Positions 24,118-33,090 of a DNA stretch of 41,735 bases are shown piece after piece. How positions within the stretch are numbered: the stretch's first letter is position 1; each line of letters starts with the position of its first letter. The position numbers were made by a program, and so were the translations under genes. The notes beneath the pieces are model-generated. The model made no database searches and had not been told where the DNA came from. It saw only the letters and a list, made by a program, of their open reading frames with translations. Origin of the DNA: Elusimicrobia bacterium ADurb.Bin231 (GTDB lineage: Bacteria > Elusimicrobiota > UBA8919 > MWCF01); contig MWCF01000053.1 in NCBI GenBank assembly GCA_002069855.1, forward strand, positions 1 to 41,735, written 5' to 3'.

Positions 24118-25015
24118 AATATCAAAAAATATTAAAGGAAGCATAGCGGAAAAAGAGCTTCTCTCCCGGCATACCACATATAGAATCGGCGGTCCGTGCG
24201 ATTTGTTTGTTGAGGTTGTTTCGCTGAATGAATTGCGATATCTGTTGTCGGTTTGCGCAACAGAAAACCTGGATTTCCATATTATCGGCCGCGGATCTAA
24301 TATCCTTGTCGGAGACGAAGGAATAAAAGGAATTGTCATTCATCTCTCGGGAGAATTTTCAGAGGTGTCTTTTCCGGGTGGCAGCAGTGTTATAGCCGGC
24401 GCCGGGTGTTCCCTCGGAGCTTTGATAATGAAATGCGCGTCGCGTGGCCTTGGGGGTATTGAATTTTTAATGGGTATTCCCGGCAGCGTCGGCGGTGCAG
24501 CTGTGATGAACGCAGGCACGCGGAATGGATGTTTTAAAGACGCGGTTAAAGCAGTCACTTTAATGGATTATTCCGGAAAGATTACGCGGATACCGGTTTC
24601 GGAAATTAGTTTCGGATATAGAAAGGCGGATTTCTCTGCCAATACTATAGTTGTTTCATCAGAGTTTTATTTGAAAAAAGAAGAAAAAAATGTTATAATA
24701 AAAAAATTGCGCGAGGCCGCGGTATTAAGGCGCGCGTCACAACCTGCCGGCTGTATGAACGCCGGGTGCGTGTTCCGGAATCCCGACGGAGATTATGCAG
24801 GCCGTTTAATTGAAACCGCGGGTCTGAAAAAATTAAAAATCGGCAGCGCGGAAGTTTCCGCCGTGCATGCGAATTTTATAAACAATACAGGCAGCGCTTC
24901 CGCAGAGGACGTTTTGGATGTGATACGCAAGGTAAAAGGCATCGTCGCGGCAAAATTCGGCAGGAAACTGGATCTCGAGATAAAAATATGGGGCCGCGTA
25001 AAAAGGGAAATTTAG
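24101..25015 (+). CDS. murB: UDP-N-acetylenolpyruvoylglucosamine reductase MurB
   Basis: 304 residues, the shorter type of MurB. Reduces UDP-GlcNAc-enolpyruvate to UDP-MurNAc with NADPH and FAD. FAD-binding motifs are HTTYRIGGPCDLF, IGRGSNILVGDEG, GIEFLMGIPGSVGGAAVMNAGT and FGYRKADF. The catalytic loop reads CMNAGCVFRNPDGDYAGRLIE: Cys223 is at the position where most family members have the proton-donating Ser (AGSxFxNP). The loop is followed by GLKKLKIGSAEVSAVHANFI and a C-terminal helical end. The start overlaps murC by 17 nt; Shine-Dalgarno support is weak and coupling is likely. ddl starts 5 nt after the stop. Confidence 0.96.
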   Translation: MLNLSEISKNIKGSIAEKELLSRHTTYRIGGPCDLFVEVVSLNELRYLLSVCATENLDFHIIGRGSNILVGDEGIKGIVIHLSGEFSEVSFPGGSSVIAGAGCSLGALIMKCASRGLGGIEFLMGIPGSVGGAAVMNAGTRNGCFKDAVKAVTLMDYSGKITRIPVSEISFGYRKADFSANTIVVSSEFYLKKEEKNVIIKKLREAAVLRRASQPAGCMNAGCVFRNPDGDYAGRLIETAGLKKLKIGSAEVSAVHANFINNTGSASAEDVLDVIRKVKGIVAAKFGRKLDLEIKIWGRVKREI

Positions 25016-25020
25016 TTTGG

Positions 25021-25932
25021 ATGACAAATATTATTAAAAAAGTAGGTGTGATTTACGGTGGAAAATCTGCTGAACGCGAGGTATCCATCAATACGGGAAA
25101 AGCTGTGGCTGCCGCTCTGAAATCGGAGAATTACAATGTGGTAATGCTGGATTCCGCTGAAGAAAAATTTGTCAATAATGTTCTGGCAAGCCGGATAGAT
25201 ATGGCGTTTTTATCTCTTCATGGCGGCTACGGTGAAAACGGCACGATACAGGGCTTTTTTGAAATTCTCGGAATACCGTATACAGGTTCCGGAGTCACTG
25301 CCTCCTCGCTTGCTATGAATAAAAAATTCACAAAAAATATTTTTTCTGCTGCAGGCATAAATACTCCGCGCTGGCTTATTGTGAATGCCGAAAACAAACA
25401 TTTCGTTACCGAAATATTCGATTTTCCCGCTGTGGTCAAACCCGTATCACAAGGTTCTGCTATCGGAGTAAGCATTGTTCGCAAGGAAAAGGATTGCGCA
25501 AAAGCTATTGATGAAGCGATGCTTCACGGAGACGAAGTAATTGTGGAAGAATATATAGAAGGCACTGAGATTACAGTCGCGATGTTAGGCGAAAAACCTC
25601 TCACACCCATACAGATTATCCCGAAAAATAAATTTTACGATTATTATTCCAAATACGCAGCCGGAGGTTCCGAGCATATTATCCCTCCGCGTCTTTCCCA
25701 GGGAATAATAAAAAATGCGAAGGCATTGGCTCTCCGCGCGCATCATGCTCTCGGCTGCCGCGTGTTTTCCCGTGTTGACATTATTGTAGATAAAAAAAAT
25801 AAATTGCATGTTTTGGAAGTTAACACTCTCCCGGGAATGACTGCTACGTCGCTTTATCCGGACGCGGCAAAATTTGACGGTTGGGAATTCGGAAGTTTAC
25901 TTAAAGAAATAATTCGTTTGTCGATGAATTGA
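25021..25932 (+). CDS. ddl: D-alanine--D-alanine ligase
   Basis: 303 residues from the ATG at 25021. The frame is open back to 24988 inside murB, but 25021 gives the family start KVGVIYGGKSAEREVSINTG. It joins two D-Ala with ATP for the peptidoglycan stem. ATP-grasp motifs are present: FLSLHGGYGENGTIQG, GIPYTGSGVTASSLAMNK, AVVKPVSQGSAIGVS, VEEYIEGTEITVAML and LEVNTLPGMTATSLYPDAA. The YGENGT...TGSG region and the omega-loop sequence (KFYDYYSKYAAGGSEHI) include a Tyr-type specificity, which points to D-Ala-D-Ala rather than D-Ala-D-lactate. Length is standard. It lies between murB and ftsQ, a classical division-cluster position. Confidence 0.96.
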   Translation: MTNIIKKVGVIYGGKSAEREVSINTGKAVAAALKSENYNVVMLDSAEEKFVNNVLASRIDMAFLSLHGGYGENGTIQGFFEILGIPYTGSGVTASSLAMNKKFTKNIFSAAGINTPRWLIVNAENKHFVTEIFDFPAVVKPVSQGSAIGVSIVRKEKDCAKAIDEAMLHGDEVIVEEYIEGTEITVAMLGEKPLTPIQIIPKNKFYDYYSKYAAGGSEHIIPPRLSQGIIKNAKALALRAHHALGCRVFSRVDIIVDKKNKLHVLEVNTLPGMTATSLYPDAAKFDGWEFGSLLKEIIRLSMN

Positions 25933-25954
25933 TTTTGCCGAATCCGGTTTCATA

Positions 25955-26734
25955 ATGAAAAGATATAAAGTAAAAGAACGATTAAAGACCAAAATAGTTA
26001 AAGAGAGACGTAGAAGAAAAATAGTTTTAGCAGTAACCGGTATTCTTGGCATTCTTGCGGTTTGCGGGTTGTTGTTTCGTAAGGTTTCGCATACTCTTAT
26101 GACTTCTAAGTTTTTTGAAGTGAAGACTACCGATATTACAGGCGCGTGTATAACGGAACCTGAACTTATACGGCAATACCTGAATTTTAACGGAAAAAAT
26201 ATATTTTGTCTTGAACTCGGAAAGAGCCGCAATCTTGTAATAAACAGGTTTGCGAGCATTAAAAACGCGAACATAAGAAGACGCCTGCCGTTTTCAATAA
26301 GCATATATATTGAAGAGCGAGTTCCTATAGCGGAAATGAACATAGATGTCGCTCGTGTAGGTATTGACCAGGATTGTGTATCTTTTTCATTGCCGGACAG
26401 TTATGAGCATTTGCCGGTTCTGCCGGCAAATTTATCGGATAAGAACAGAGACCTCTGTGTTTCTTTTCTGAACGGCATATACGAATTGCCAATATACAGG
26501 AATATAGAATCCGTTAATATTCGGGTATCCGGCGGGCTTGAATTTACGTTGAAATCCGGCGGGCTGGTTTTATTCGGAGGAATTGAAAATGTTGAATATA
26601 AATTGTCATATCTGGAACAGATAATAGCGGATATGGGATACAAGAAAAAAGAGATTGAGTATATAGATATGAAAGATTTTTGTTCTGAATACAAGGAAGC
26701 CGTTGTTATGCCGAAATCGAAGGACCGTATTTAG
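25955..26734 (+). CDS. ftsQ: Cell-division protein FtsQ/DivIB
   Basis: 259 residues. A bitopic inner-membrane divisome protein linking early and late components. A basic cytosolic segment (1-22, KERLKTKIVKERRRRK) leads into one membrane helix (about 23-42). A POTRA domain (about 46-118) follows, with FFEVKTTDITGACITEPELIRQ (residues about 51-72) and FASIKNANIRRRLPFSISIYIEER. A beta-domain then runs to the end, with LSYLEQIIADMGYKKKEIEYIDMK (about 220-243). FtsQ is weakly conserved, so the call rests on this architecture plus its place between ddl and ftsA. Its end overlaps an upstream-open frame of ftsA, but ftsA is taken to start 22 nt after the ftsQ stop. Confidence 0.9.
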   Translation: MKRYKVKERLKTKIVKERRRRKIVLAVTGILGILAVCGLLFRKVSHTLMTSKFFEVKTTDITGACITEPELIRQYLNFNGKNIFCLELGKSRNLVINRFASIKNANIRRRLPFSISIYIEERVPIAEMNIDVARVGIDQDCVSFSLPDSYEHLPVLPANLSDKNRDLCVSFLNGIYELPIYRNIESVNIRVSGGLEFTLKSGGLVLFGGIENVEYKLSYLEQIIADMGYKKKEIEYIDMKDFCSEYKEAVVMPKSKDRI

Positions 26735-26756
26735 AGATGAATTTTGGGGTGTGAAA

Positions 26757-27995
26757 ATGTCAAAGAATGAAATTCTGGTCGGTTTGGATGTTGGCTCGTC
26801 AAAGGTTGCTTGCGCTATAGCCAAAAAGGGAAGTTCTGAATTACCGGAAATAATAGGTTTATCCCGTGTCCCGTGCCATGAAGGTATGAATCGGGGAGTT
26901 GTAAAGAATATGGAAGCCGCTTCTTTAGCAGTAGCACAGGCAATTGAACAAGCGGAAGAAAAGGCTGACGAAAGAGTGTCTTCTGTGATTGTGTCTATAA
27001 AAGGAGACCATATAGAATCCGTAAATAAATCCGGAGAAATAAACATATCCCGTCCGGACACTGAAATTACCGACGAGGATATAAGAAGAGTTGTGGATGC
27101 CACCAAATCCATACATATTCCCACGGACAGGGAAATTATTCAAACTGTGTTAAAAGATTTTAGCGTGGACGGACAAAAAGAAATTACAAATCCTTGCGGT
27201 ATGGAAGGGACGCATCTCGCGGTTAATGTTCATCTCGTCATAGGACTTACTTCTAAAATAAATAATCTTATAAAGTGCATAAGCAATGCTGGCGCCGAAA
27301 CTTCCAAGATGATATCCAGCGTTCTTGCAGCGGGAGAGGTTAGTATTTCTAAAGATGAAAAACAAATCGGATGCGTGCTGATAGATATGGGCGCCCAGAC
27401 GACGGATGTGGCGGTTTATTTTAATGGACATATACAGGGAATCGAAGAGATTCCTTTGGGCGGAGATGATATAACAAAAGATGTGGCGCATGGTCTGGGC
27501 TCCTCTCTTTCCGTAGCGCGTGATGTAAAAGAAAAATACGGTTCCGCAGTAACCTCGTTGATTGAACCCAAGGAAGAGGTAACATATTTGAATGTCGACG
27601 GAAGAACGCAAAAAACGGTTATGCGTAAAACATTGACTGATTACATAGGTCCACGTGTAGACGAAATACTTAAAGCTGTGAACGACAAAATATCGTCAAT
27701 CAAACAGAATAAAAAAATGCTTTCTTCAGGCATAATCATCACAGGCGGCGGCAGCCAGCTGCGCGGAATGAAAGAGGCCTGCGAGGCGGTTATAAAATTG
27801 CCTGCGAGAATAGGCATTCCGCAAGAAAGATTTACCGGCACTATACCCGGTATAACTGATCCCTCTTTTACTGCTGCTATAGGTCTTGTAGTTTATCGCG
27901 ATATGTTCGACAGCGAAAATCTGACTTCTAAAAAATTCGGCAAAAGCGATATGGGAAAAAAGGTAATAGATGTATTAAAAAAATATTTTGAGTGA
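26757..27995 (+). CDS. ftsA: Cell-division protein FtsA
   Basis: 412 residues from the ATG at 26757, preceded by GGGGTG about 8 nt upstream. The frame is open to 26703 inside ftsQ, but that extension is not family-like. An actin-fold protein that anchors FtsZ filaments to the membrane. Motifs are LVGLDVGSSKVACAIA (phosphate 1), the 1C domain around ESVNKSGEINISR, VLIDMGAQTTDVAVY (phosphate 2), GGDDITKDVAHGL, and IITGGGSQLRGM (adenosine). The C-terminal amphipathic membrane helix is represented by MGKKVIDVLKKYFE. ftsZ starts 6 nt after its stop. Length matches the family. Confidence 0.97.
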   Translation: MSKNEILVGLDVGSSKVACAIAKKGSSELPEIIGLSRVPCHEGMNRGVVKNMEAASLAVAQAIEQAEEKADERVSSVIVSIKGDHIESVNKSGEINISRPDTEITDEDIRRVVDATKSIHIPTDREIIQTVLKDFSVDGQKEITNPCGMEGTHLAVNVHLVIGLTSKINNLIKCISNAGAETSKMISSVLAAGEVSISKDEKQIGCVLIDMGAQTTDVAVYFNGHIQGIEEIPLGGDDITKDVAHGLGSSLSVARDVKEKYGSAVTSLIEPKEEVTYLNVDGRTQKTVMRKTLTDYIGPRVDEILKAVNDKISSIKQNKKMLSSGIIITGGGSQLRGMKEACEAVIKLPARIGIPQERFTGTIPGITDPSFTAAIGLVVYRDMFDSENLTSKKFGKSDMGKKVIDVLKKYFE

Positions 27996-28001
27996 AAATT
28001 T

Positions 28002-29078
28002 ATGTCATTTACAATACTTGATTCAAATAAACTTGCAGTTGCCAATATCAAAGTTATCGGTGTCGGCGGCGGTGGCGGCAATGCTGTAAATAGGATGATA
28101 ATTTCCGGTGTTAAAGGCGTGAGTTTTATTTCTGCAAACACTGATTCCGACGCGCTTAAGAAATCTCTCGCTGTTCAGAAAATACAGTTAGGTCCGAAAC
28201 TGACCCGTGGAATGGGTTCAGGAGCTCATCCTGATATAGGTTGTCACGCCGCGGAAGAAAGCATCCCCATAATAAGACAGTTGCTCCAAGGCACGGATAT
28301 GCTTTTTATTACAGCGGGTATGGGCGGAGGTACAGGCACTGGCGGTGCTCCTGTAGTGGCAAAAGTCGCCAAAGAAATGAATATATTGACAATCGGAGTT
28401 GTGACAAAACCGTTTATGTGGGAAGGCGAAGCGAAAATGACGGTTGCCGAAGAAGGTATCAAAAAACTTGGAGAGTACGCGGACGCTGTTATAGAAATTG
28501 CCAATCAGAGATTATTTGATTTAATAGATAAAGACACTCCTGCAGAAAAAATATTCGGGCTCCCAGACGATGTGTTGAAATGCGCGGTTCAATCTATATC
28601 GGATATAATAAATAAAACAGGCACGATAAATGTGGATTTTCAGGATGTAAAAACCATTTTAAAATCTTCTGGCAAGGCAATTTTAGGTTTCAGCGAGGCA
28701 TCTGGAGACGACAGAGTGCTTCAGGCGATTAAAAAAGCTGTGGAGCATCCGCTTCTTAACAATCAGTCCATTGCAGGAGCTAAAGGTGTTCTCGTTAATA
28801 TTACCGGGAGCAAGGATGATTTGAAAATGTCGGAAATAGGCGATGTTATGGAGACGATACACAAGGAAACTTCTCCGGGCGCCAGGATTATATACGGCCA
28901 GGCATTTGAGGATGATTTAGCAGGGAAGATTAAAATTACCATAATAGCGACCGGTTTTACCGGCATTGTGGAAAAAGCAGTTGATAATTCGTCGCAGGAA
29001 GAAGTGAATAAGGAAGATTTGTCCATTCCTGCTTGGATGAGAAAAGAGAAAAAAAGTAAAAGGTTCTGGGAGGGATAA
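28002..29078 (+). CDS. ftsZ: Cell-division GTPase FtsZ
   Basis: 358 residues. A tubulin-like GTPase that forms the division ring. GTP-binding motifs: VIGVGGGGGNAVNRMI, SANTDSDAL, the tubulin signature GGGTGTG at 108-114, and the synergy/T7 loop NVDFQDVKTIL. The C-terminal linker is short, and the conserved tail peptide that binds FtsA is SIPAWMRKEKK, close to the usual D/IPAFLR form. Total length is on the short side (about 350-400 is normal). It follows ftsA by 6 nt and abuts pilT with no spacer. No sepF or ftsW lies in the window. Confidence 0.98.
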   Translation: MSFTILDSNKLAVANIKVIGVGGGGGNAVNRMIISGVKGVSFISANTDSDALKKSLAVQKIQLGPKLTRGMGSGAHPDIGCHAAEESIPIIRQLLQGTDMLFITAGMGGGTGTGGAPVVAKVAKEMNILTIGVVTKPFMWEGEAKMTVAEEGIKKLGEYADAVIEIANQRLFDLIDKDTPAEKIFGLPDDVLKCAVQSISDIINKTGTINVDFQDVKTILKSSGKAILGFSEASGDDRVLQAIKKAVEHPLLNNQSIAGAKGVLVNITGSKDDLKMSEIGDVMETIHKETSPGARIIYGQAFEDDLAGKIKITIIATGFTGIVEKAVDNSSQEEVNKEDLSIPAWMRKEKKSKRFWEG

Positions 29079-30164
29079 ATGGTTGAAGCCATTACCGGTT
29101 TGCTGAAAATATGCGTGGAGAAAAAAGCTTCTGATATACATATTAAAACCGACGCTAATCCTGTAGCGCGGATAGACGGCCGGCTTGAGACAATAAAGGA
29201 ATATCTTTTTTCCGCGGCGGATATGGATAAAATCGTGTTTTCTCTCACGAACAAGCGGCAACAGGAACAGTTTGAAAAAAAAGGCGAGTGCGATATGTCT
29301 TATTCAGTTGCAGGCATAGGAAGATTTAGAGGCAACATTTATAGGCAACGCGGCGTGATAGCTGTAGTGTTCAGGTATGTTCCCGGAGATATACCTGAAT
29401 TTACTATGTTGAATCTTCCTCAGGCGATAGAAAAGATTGCGAGCAATCAACGCGGGCTTGTTCTTGTAACGGGCACTACGGGAAGCGGAAAATCAACAAC
29501 TCTTGCAGCGATGATAAATCATATAAATTCAACCCGCGGAGATAGCATTATAACTATTGAAGATCCGATAGAATTTGTGCATAAGGACAAATTGTCTATC
29601 ATATCGCAACGGGAGATCGGAACAGATACGGATTCTTTCGCTTCAGCACTGAAAAATGTTGTAAGGCAGGACCCTGATGTTATTTTGATAGGAGAGATGA
29701 GAGATACCGAAACAATGGCAGCCGCGATTACCGCTGCCCAGACGGGACATCTTGTTTTTTCCACGGTGCACACTATTAGCGCCGTTCAAACGATAAACAG
29801 AATCGTGGATATGTTTCCGGTGCATCACCAGAATCAGATACGATTGCAGCTTGCCGATACTCTCAAAGGAGTTATTTCGCAGAGGTTGCTGCCTAAAATT
29901 TCCGGCGGCCGCGTGCCTGCAGTTGAAATTCTTGTGGCTACAGAATATGTTAAAAAGTGTATAGAGCAGAATACCATGAACGAGATACTTCAAGCCATGA
30001 AACAAGGTGCGTATTACGGGATGCAGACTTTTGACCAGGCGCTTTTGAATTTATACAATTCAGGAATGATAACAATTGACGATGCTCTGTCCGCTGCCAC
30101 TAATCCGGAAGAGGTTATGATGAATATAAGGGGCATATCTTCTGATAGCGGAGCAATGGTTTGA
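29079..30164 (+). CDS. pilT: PilT-family retraction ATPase
   Basis: 361 residues. A hexameric secretion-type ATPase that powers disassembly of type IV pili in the cytosol. N-terminal PAS-like domain with KASDIHIKTDANPVARIDG. The core has Walker A GTTGSGKST at 132-140, the Asp box IEDPIEFVH, Walker B ILIGEMRD at 202-209, the His box HLVFSTVHTISA and a C-terminal helical part with EILVATEYVKKCIEQ. The absence of the N-terminal domains of PilB supports PilT rather than a polymerising ATPase. The ATG abuts the ftsZ stop; no other type IV pilus gene is adjacent. Tad systems usually use a single TadA ATPase, so this PilT may belong to a separate type IV pilus encoded elsewhere. Confidence 0.94.
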   Translation: MVEAITGLLKICVEKKASDIHIKTDANPVARIDGRLETIKEYLFSAADMDKIVFSLTNKRQQEQFEKKGECDMSYSVAGIGRFRGNIYRQRGVIAVVFRYVPGDIPEFTMLNLPQAIEKIASNQRGLVLVTGTTGSGKSTTLAAMINHINSTRGDSIITIEDPIEFVHKDKLSIISQREIGTDTDSFASALKNVVRQDPDVILIGEMRDTETMAAAITAAQTGHLVFSTVHTISAVQTINRIVDMFPVHHQNQIRLQLADTLKGVISQRLLPKISGGRVPAVEILVATEYVKKCIEQNTMNEILQAMKQGAYYGMQTFDQALLNLYNSGMITIDDALSAATNPEEVMMNIRGISSDSGAMV

Positions 30165-30778
30165 TGTGGCGTTATAATGCCGGAATATATGTTGATGAAT
30201 CACTTGAAAAATATGGGATTTTCGCTTTTACGACAACTGCTGTTTTAGGCGATATGAAAGATGCTTCAGTTATGCGAAAATTCCTTCTTTCGGTCGGAAT
30301 TGAAAATTTTGTTTGCGGAGAACAAACCCACAGCACCAATTTCTGCATAGTGTCCAAAACAGATTCAAACAAAAGATTTTGTAATACCGACGGATATATT
30401 ACAACGGATAAGAATGTTGCCCTATGCGTTTTTACCGCAGATTGCATGCCTGTGTTTGTTTATGACCGCGATAATGCGGTTATCGGGGTTTTTCATATCG
30501 GCCGCGTAGCCGCGGAAAAATTGTTTTTGGCAGATGTTTTGGAAGCATTTTATGAAAGATACGGTTCGTTGGCGAAAAATATTTCGATTTCAGTAGGCCC
30601 GCACATTAAGAAATGCTGTTATGAAATCGATCTTTTTTCAATGTTGAAAGAGCAGGCTTTTTTAAAAGGAATAAAAGATATAAGATCTTTTCGGCTTTGC
30701 ACTCATTGTGAAAAATTTTTTTCGTACAGGAAAAACAAAACTGCCGCAAGAATGGTTTCCTGTATGATTATGAGGTAG
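30164..30778 (+). CDS. pgeF: PgeF/YfiH-family laccase-domain protein
   Basis: 204 residues from the ATG at 30164, sharing one base with the pilT stop. The family (DUF152, multicopper polyphenol oxidoreductase-like) acts in E. coli as a peptidoglycan-editing factor that removes wrongly L-Ser-loaded UDP-MurNAc, and homologues have purine nucleoside phosphorylase/deaminase activity. The three zinc-site residues are kept: His56 in GEQTHST, Cys94 in TADCMPV, His111 in GVFHIGR. GPHIKKCCYEI and the closing FFSYRKNKTAARM are also present. The usual HAGWRG loop has become HIGRVA, and the protein is about 40 residues shorter than most. A similar gene lies downstream of ftsZ in Bacillus (ylmD), so the context fits. 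Substrate uncertain. Confidence 0.85.
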   Translation: MWRYNAGIYVDESLEKYGIFAFTTTAVLGDMKDASVMRKFLLSVGIENFVCGEQTHSTNFCIVSKTDSNKRFCNTDGYITTDKNVALCVFTADCMPVFVYDRDNAVIGVFHIGRVAAEKLFLADVLEAFYERYGSLAKNISISVGPHIKKCCYEIDLFSMLKEQAFLKGIKDIRSFRLCTHCEKFFSYRKNKTAARMVSCMIMR

Positions 30779-30781
30779 ATT

Positions 30782-31852
30782 ATGATAAAAGAACTCAGAA
30801 AGAAGATTGATGCCATAGACAGGAATATCCTGACGCTTCTTAACGATAGGATGAAACTCTCCGCGGAAATAGGCAAAATAAAACGCGCCACAAGTTCGCA
30901 GATTTTTGTTCCTGTTAGAGAAAAAGAAATAATATCCAATATATTAAAATTCAATAATAATATGATACCGAACGAAGCATTGGTGGAGATTTATAAAGAA
31001 ATAATGAATGCCTCCCGGCTATTACAAAAGAAATTCAAGGTGGCTTATTTCGGGCCGGAGGCTACTTTCACGCATCTTGCGGCAATAAAAGTTTTCGGCA
31101 GGAATGTGGACTACATGTCCGCGGATTCTATAAAAGATGTTTTTTGCGAAGTGGATAAATCCCGCGCGGATTACGGGGTCGTTCCGGTAGAAAATTCCAC
31201 TGAAGGAGTGATAAATCATACTCTTGATATGTTTATTGATTCAGATAACAAGATCGTTTCAGAAATTTTTCTGGAAGTTTCGCATTGTCTTCTTTCAAAA
31301 GAAAAATCTTTAAAATCCGTGCGGAAAATTTATTCGCATTTGCAGCCTATAGCGCAGACAAGAATGTGGATTGAGAAGAATCTTAAATCAGCGCAGGTGG
31401 TTGAAACGGTTTCTACTGCCGTAGCCGCAAGAAAGGCGGCTGTGGAAAAGGGAACTGCCGCGATAGCTTCAAGCTTTGCCGGAGAAATGTACGGGCTGAA
31501 TATACTCGCGCGGAACATAGAAGATTGCAGAAATAATTTTACCAGATTTCTTGTCATCGGAAAGCATGATTCCCCGCCCTCGGGAAGCGACAAAACTTCG
31601 ATAATGTTTTCAGTCAAAGACCGCATAGGAGTTTTGCATGACGCCCTTCTTCCGTTCAAAAAATACGGGATCAATCTTACAAAAATAGAGTCCAGGCCTA
31701 CAAAAAAAAGGGCGTGGGAATATATATTTTTCGTCGATCTCAAAGGTCATAAGGATCAAAAGGATGTTAAATCAGCGATCCGGCAGCTTTCAAAAAGTTG
31801 TATGTCGCTGAAAATACTTGGTTCCTATCCTGCGGATAAGTTGGGGTATTAA
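30782..31852 (+). CDS. pheA: Bifunctional chorismate mutase / prephenate dehydratase PheA
   Basis: 356 residues. Converts chorismate to prephenate and then phenylpyruvate for phenylalanine. N-terminal AroQ chorismate-mutase helix bundle (about 1-85, ELRKKIDAIDRNILTLLNDR). The dehydratase domain (about 88-265) shows KVAYFGPEATFTHLAA, DYGVVPVENSTEGVINHTLD, AAIASSFAGEMYGLNILA and the catalytic NNFTRFLVIG. The C-terminal ACT domain (about 275-350) has the allosteric ESRPTKKRAWEY motif, which suggests Phe feedback inhibition. The three-domain order is the typical bacterial PheA. It starts 3 nt after pgeF and is followed by an aminotransferase that overlaps it in frame context. Confidence 0.97.
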   Translation: MIKELRKKIDAIDRNILTLLNDRMKLSAEIGKIKRATSSQIFVPVREKEIISNILKFNNNMIPNEALVEIYKEIMNASRLLQKKFKVAYFGPEATFTHLAAIKVFGRNVDYMSADSIKDVFCEVDKSRADYGVVPVENSTEGVINHTLDMFIDSDNKIVSEIFLEVSHCLLSKEKSLKSVRKIYSHLQPIAQTRMWIEKNLKSAQVVETVSTAVAARKAAVEKGTAAIASSFAGEMYGLNILARNIEDCRNNFTRFLVIGKHDSPPSGSDKTSIMFSVKDRIGVLHDALLPFKKYGINLTKIESRPTKKRAWEYIFFVDLKGHKDQKDVKSAIRQLSKSCMSLKILGSYPADKLGY

Positions 31853-31866
31853 TGAGAGGAGAAAAA

Positions 31867-32970
31867 ATGATTTTAGCGAGAAAAAATATTAAAAAATTTC
31901 AGCCATATGTTCCAGGAAAACCTATGGAAGAAGTTAAAAGAGAATATAAAATTAAAACAGTAATAAAACTGGCGTCTAACGAAAATCCTTTAGGCCCGTC
32001 TCCGGATGCTGTAAGAGCCGCGTCAAAGATTCTTAAATATTCCCATATATATCCGGACGGATATTGTTTCGCTTTAAGAAAAAAAATCGCGGAATTATAT
32101 TCCGTTTCCGGGAATCAGATAATCTTCGGTAACGGGACAGACGAAATTATAGAACTTGCCGGCAAGGCTTTTCTTAATTCTTCCGACGATATAATAGTAT
32201 CTAAACACGCTTTTATAAGATATAAAATGGCAGGCGATCTTATGGGCTGCAAAGTTATCCAGATACCGATGAAAGGATATACGCACAATCTCGCAGTCAT
32301 GGCGTCTGCGGTTACAAAACGGACAAAAATAGTTTTTATAACAAATCCGAACAATCCCACAGGGACATATAATTCTAAATCCGAGTTGGACAAATATTTT
32401 CGCATTTTGGCTGCCGGCGGATATGATCCTTTGACATTCATAGACGAGGCATACGCTGAATATGTTGCGGAAAAGGATTATCCCCTCGGACTTGAATATT
32501 TAAATAAAGGCCGCAGGGTTATTTTCACGAGAACATTTTCAAAGATGTACGGTTTGGCGGGATTGAGAATAGGATACGGCGTGGGGAATTCTGATATCAT
32601 TGAGGATATCGAAAGGATCCGGCCTCCTTTTAACGTTTCCACAGTCGCTCAGACAGCAGCCATCGCCGCTCTTGGAGATAAAAAACATTTTCAAAGATCC
32701 AGGTCTCTCGTTATAAAACAGAAAGAGTATCTTTGTTCCGCGTTCGACCGTTTGGGATTGGAATATGTTAAAACTTCTGCGAATTTCATATTGGTTAACG
32801 TCGGGATGTCCGGGAACGATGTTTTTAAGGGACTGCTTAAAAAAGGAATAATAGTAAGACCCATGGCTGAATACGGGTATATTAATTTTATCAGAGTAAC
32901 CATAGGCACTGAAGCGCAAAACAAAAAATTTATAAGAGAAATAGAACGTATCTTAAAATCTTCCTCTTAA
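31867..32970 (+). CDS. hisC: Histidinol-phosphate/aromatic aminotransferase (HisC family)
   Basis: 367 residues from the ATG at 31867, with GAGAGGAGA upstream; an ATG at 31852 overlapping the pheA stop is rejected. A fold-type I PLP enzyme. Motifs: KLASNENPLGPSP, FGNGTDEIIELAGKAF, FITNPNNPTGTY, FIDEAYAEY and the PLP lysine in TRTFSKMYGLAGLRIGYG. HisC-family enzymes transaminate histidinol phosphate, and many also act on phenylpyruvate and 4-hydroxyphenylpyruvate. Because the gene sits between pheA and tyrA, an aromatic role is likely, either alone or in addition to histidine synthesis; no other his gene is present. A 120-nt gap with a small hairpin (CCGCA 32981-32985, TGCGG 32996-33000) follows. 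Confidence 0.93.
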   Translation: MILARKNIKKFQPYVPGKPMEEVKREYKIKTVIKLASNENPLGPSPDAVRAASKILKYSHIYPDGYCFALRKKIAELYSVSGNQIIFGNGTDEIIELAGKAFLNSSDDIIVSKHAFIRYKMAGDLMGCKVIQIPMKGYTHNLAVMASAVTKRTKIVFITNPNNPTGTYNSKSELDKYFRILAAGGYDPLTFIDEAYAEYVAEKDYPLGLEYLNKGRRVIFTRTFSKMYGLAGLRIGYGVGNSDIIEDIERIRPPFNVSTVAQTAAIAALGDKKHFQRSRSLVIKQKEYLCSAFDRLGLEYVKTSANFILVNVGMSGNDVFKGLLKKGIIVRPMAEYGYINFIRVTIGTEAQNKKFIREIERILKSSS

Positions 32971-33090
32971 ATCAAAAATGCCGCAGGAACTGCAGTGCGG
33001 TTAAAAGATGCGTAATGCGTTTATATGAAGTGTTATAAAAATTCTTAAATAGTTTATGATTGTTAGAAATATAATTATTAGAGGTAAATT

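Noticed and set aside
32981..33000. Hairpin CCGCA...TGCGG after hisC as a terminator
   Set aside because: Five-bp stem and no T-run downstream; may be chance or a weak structure.
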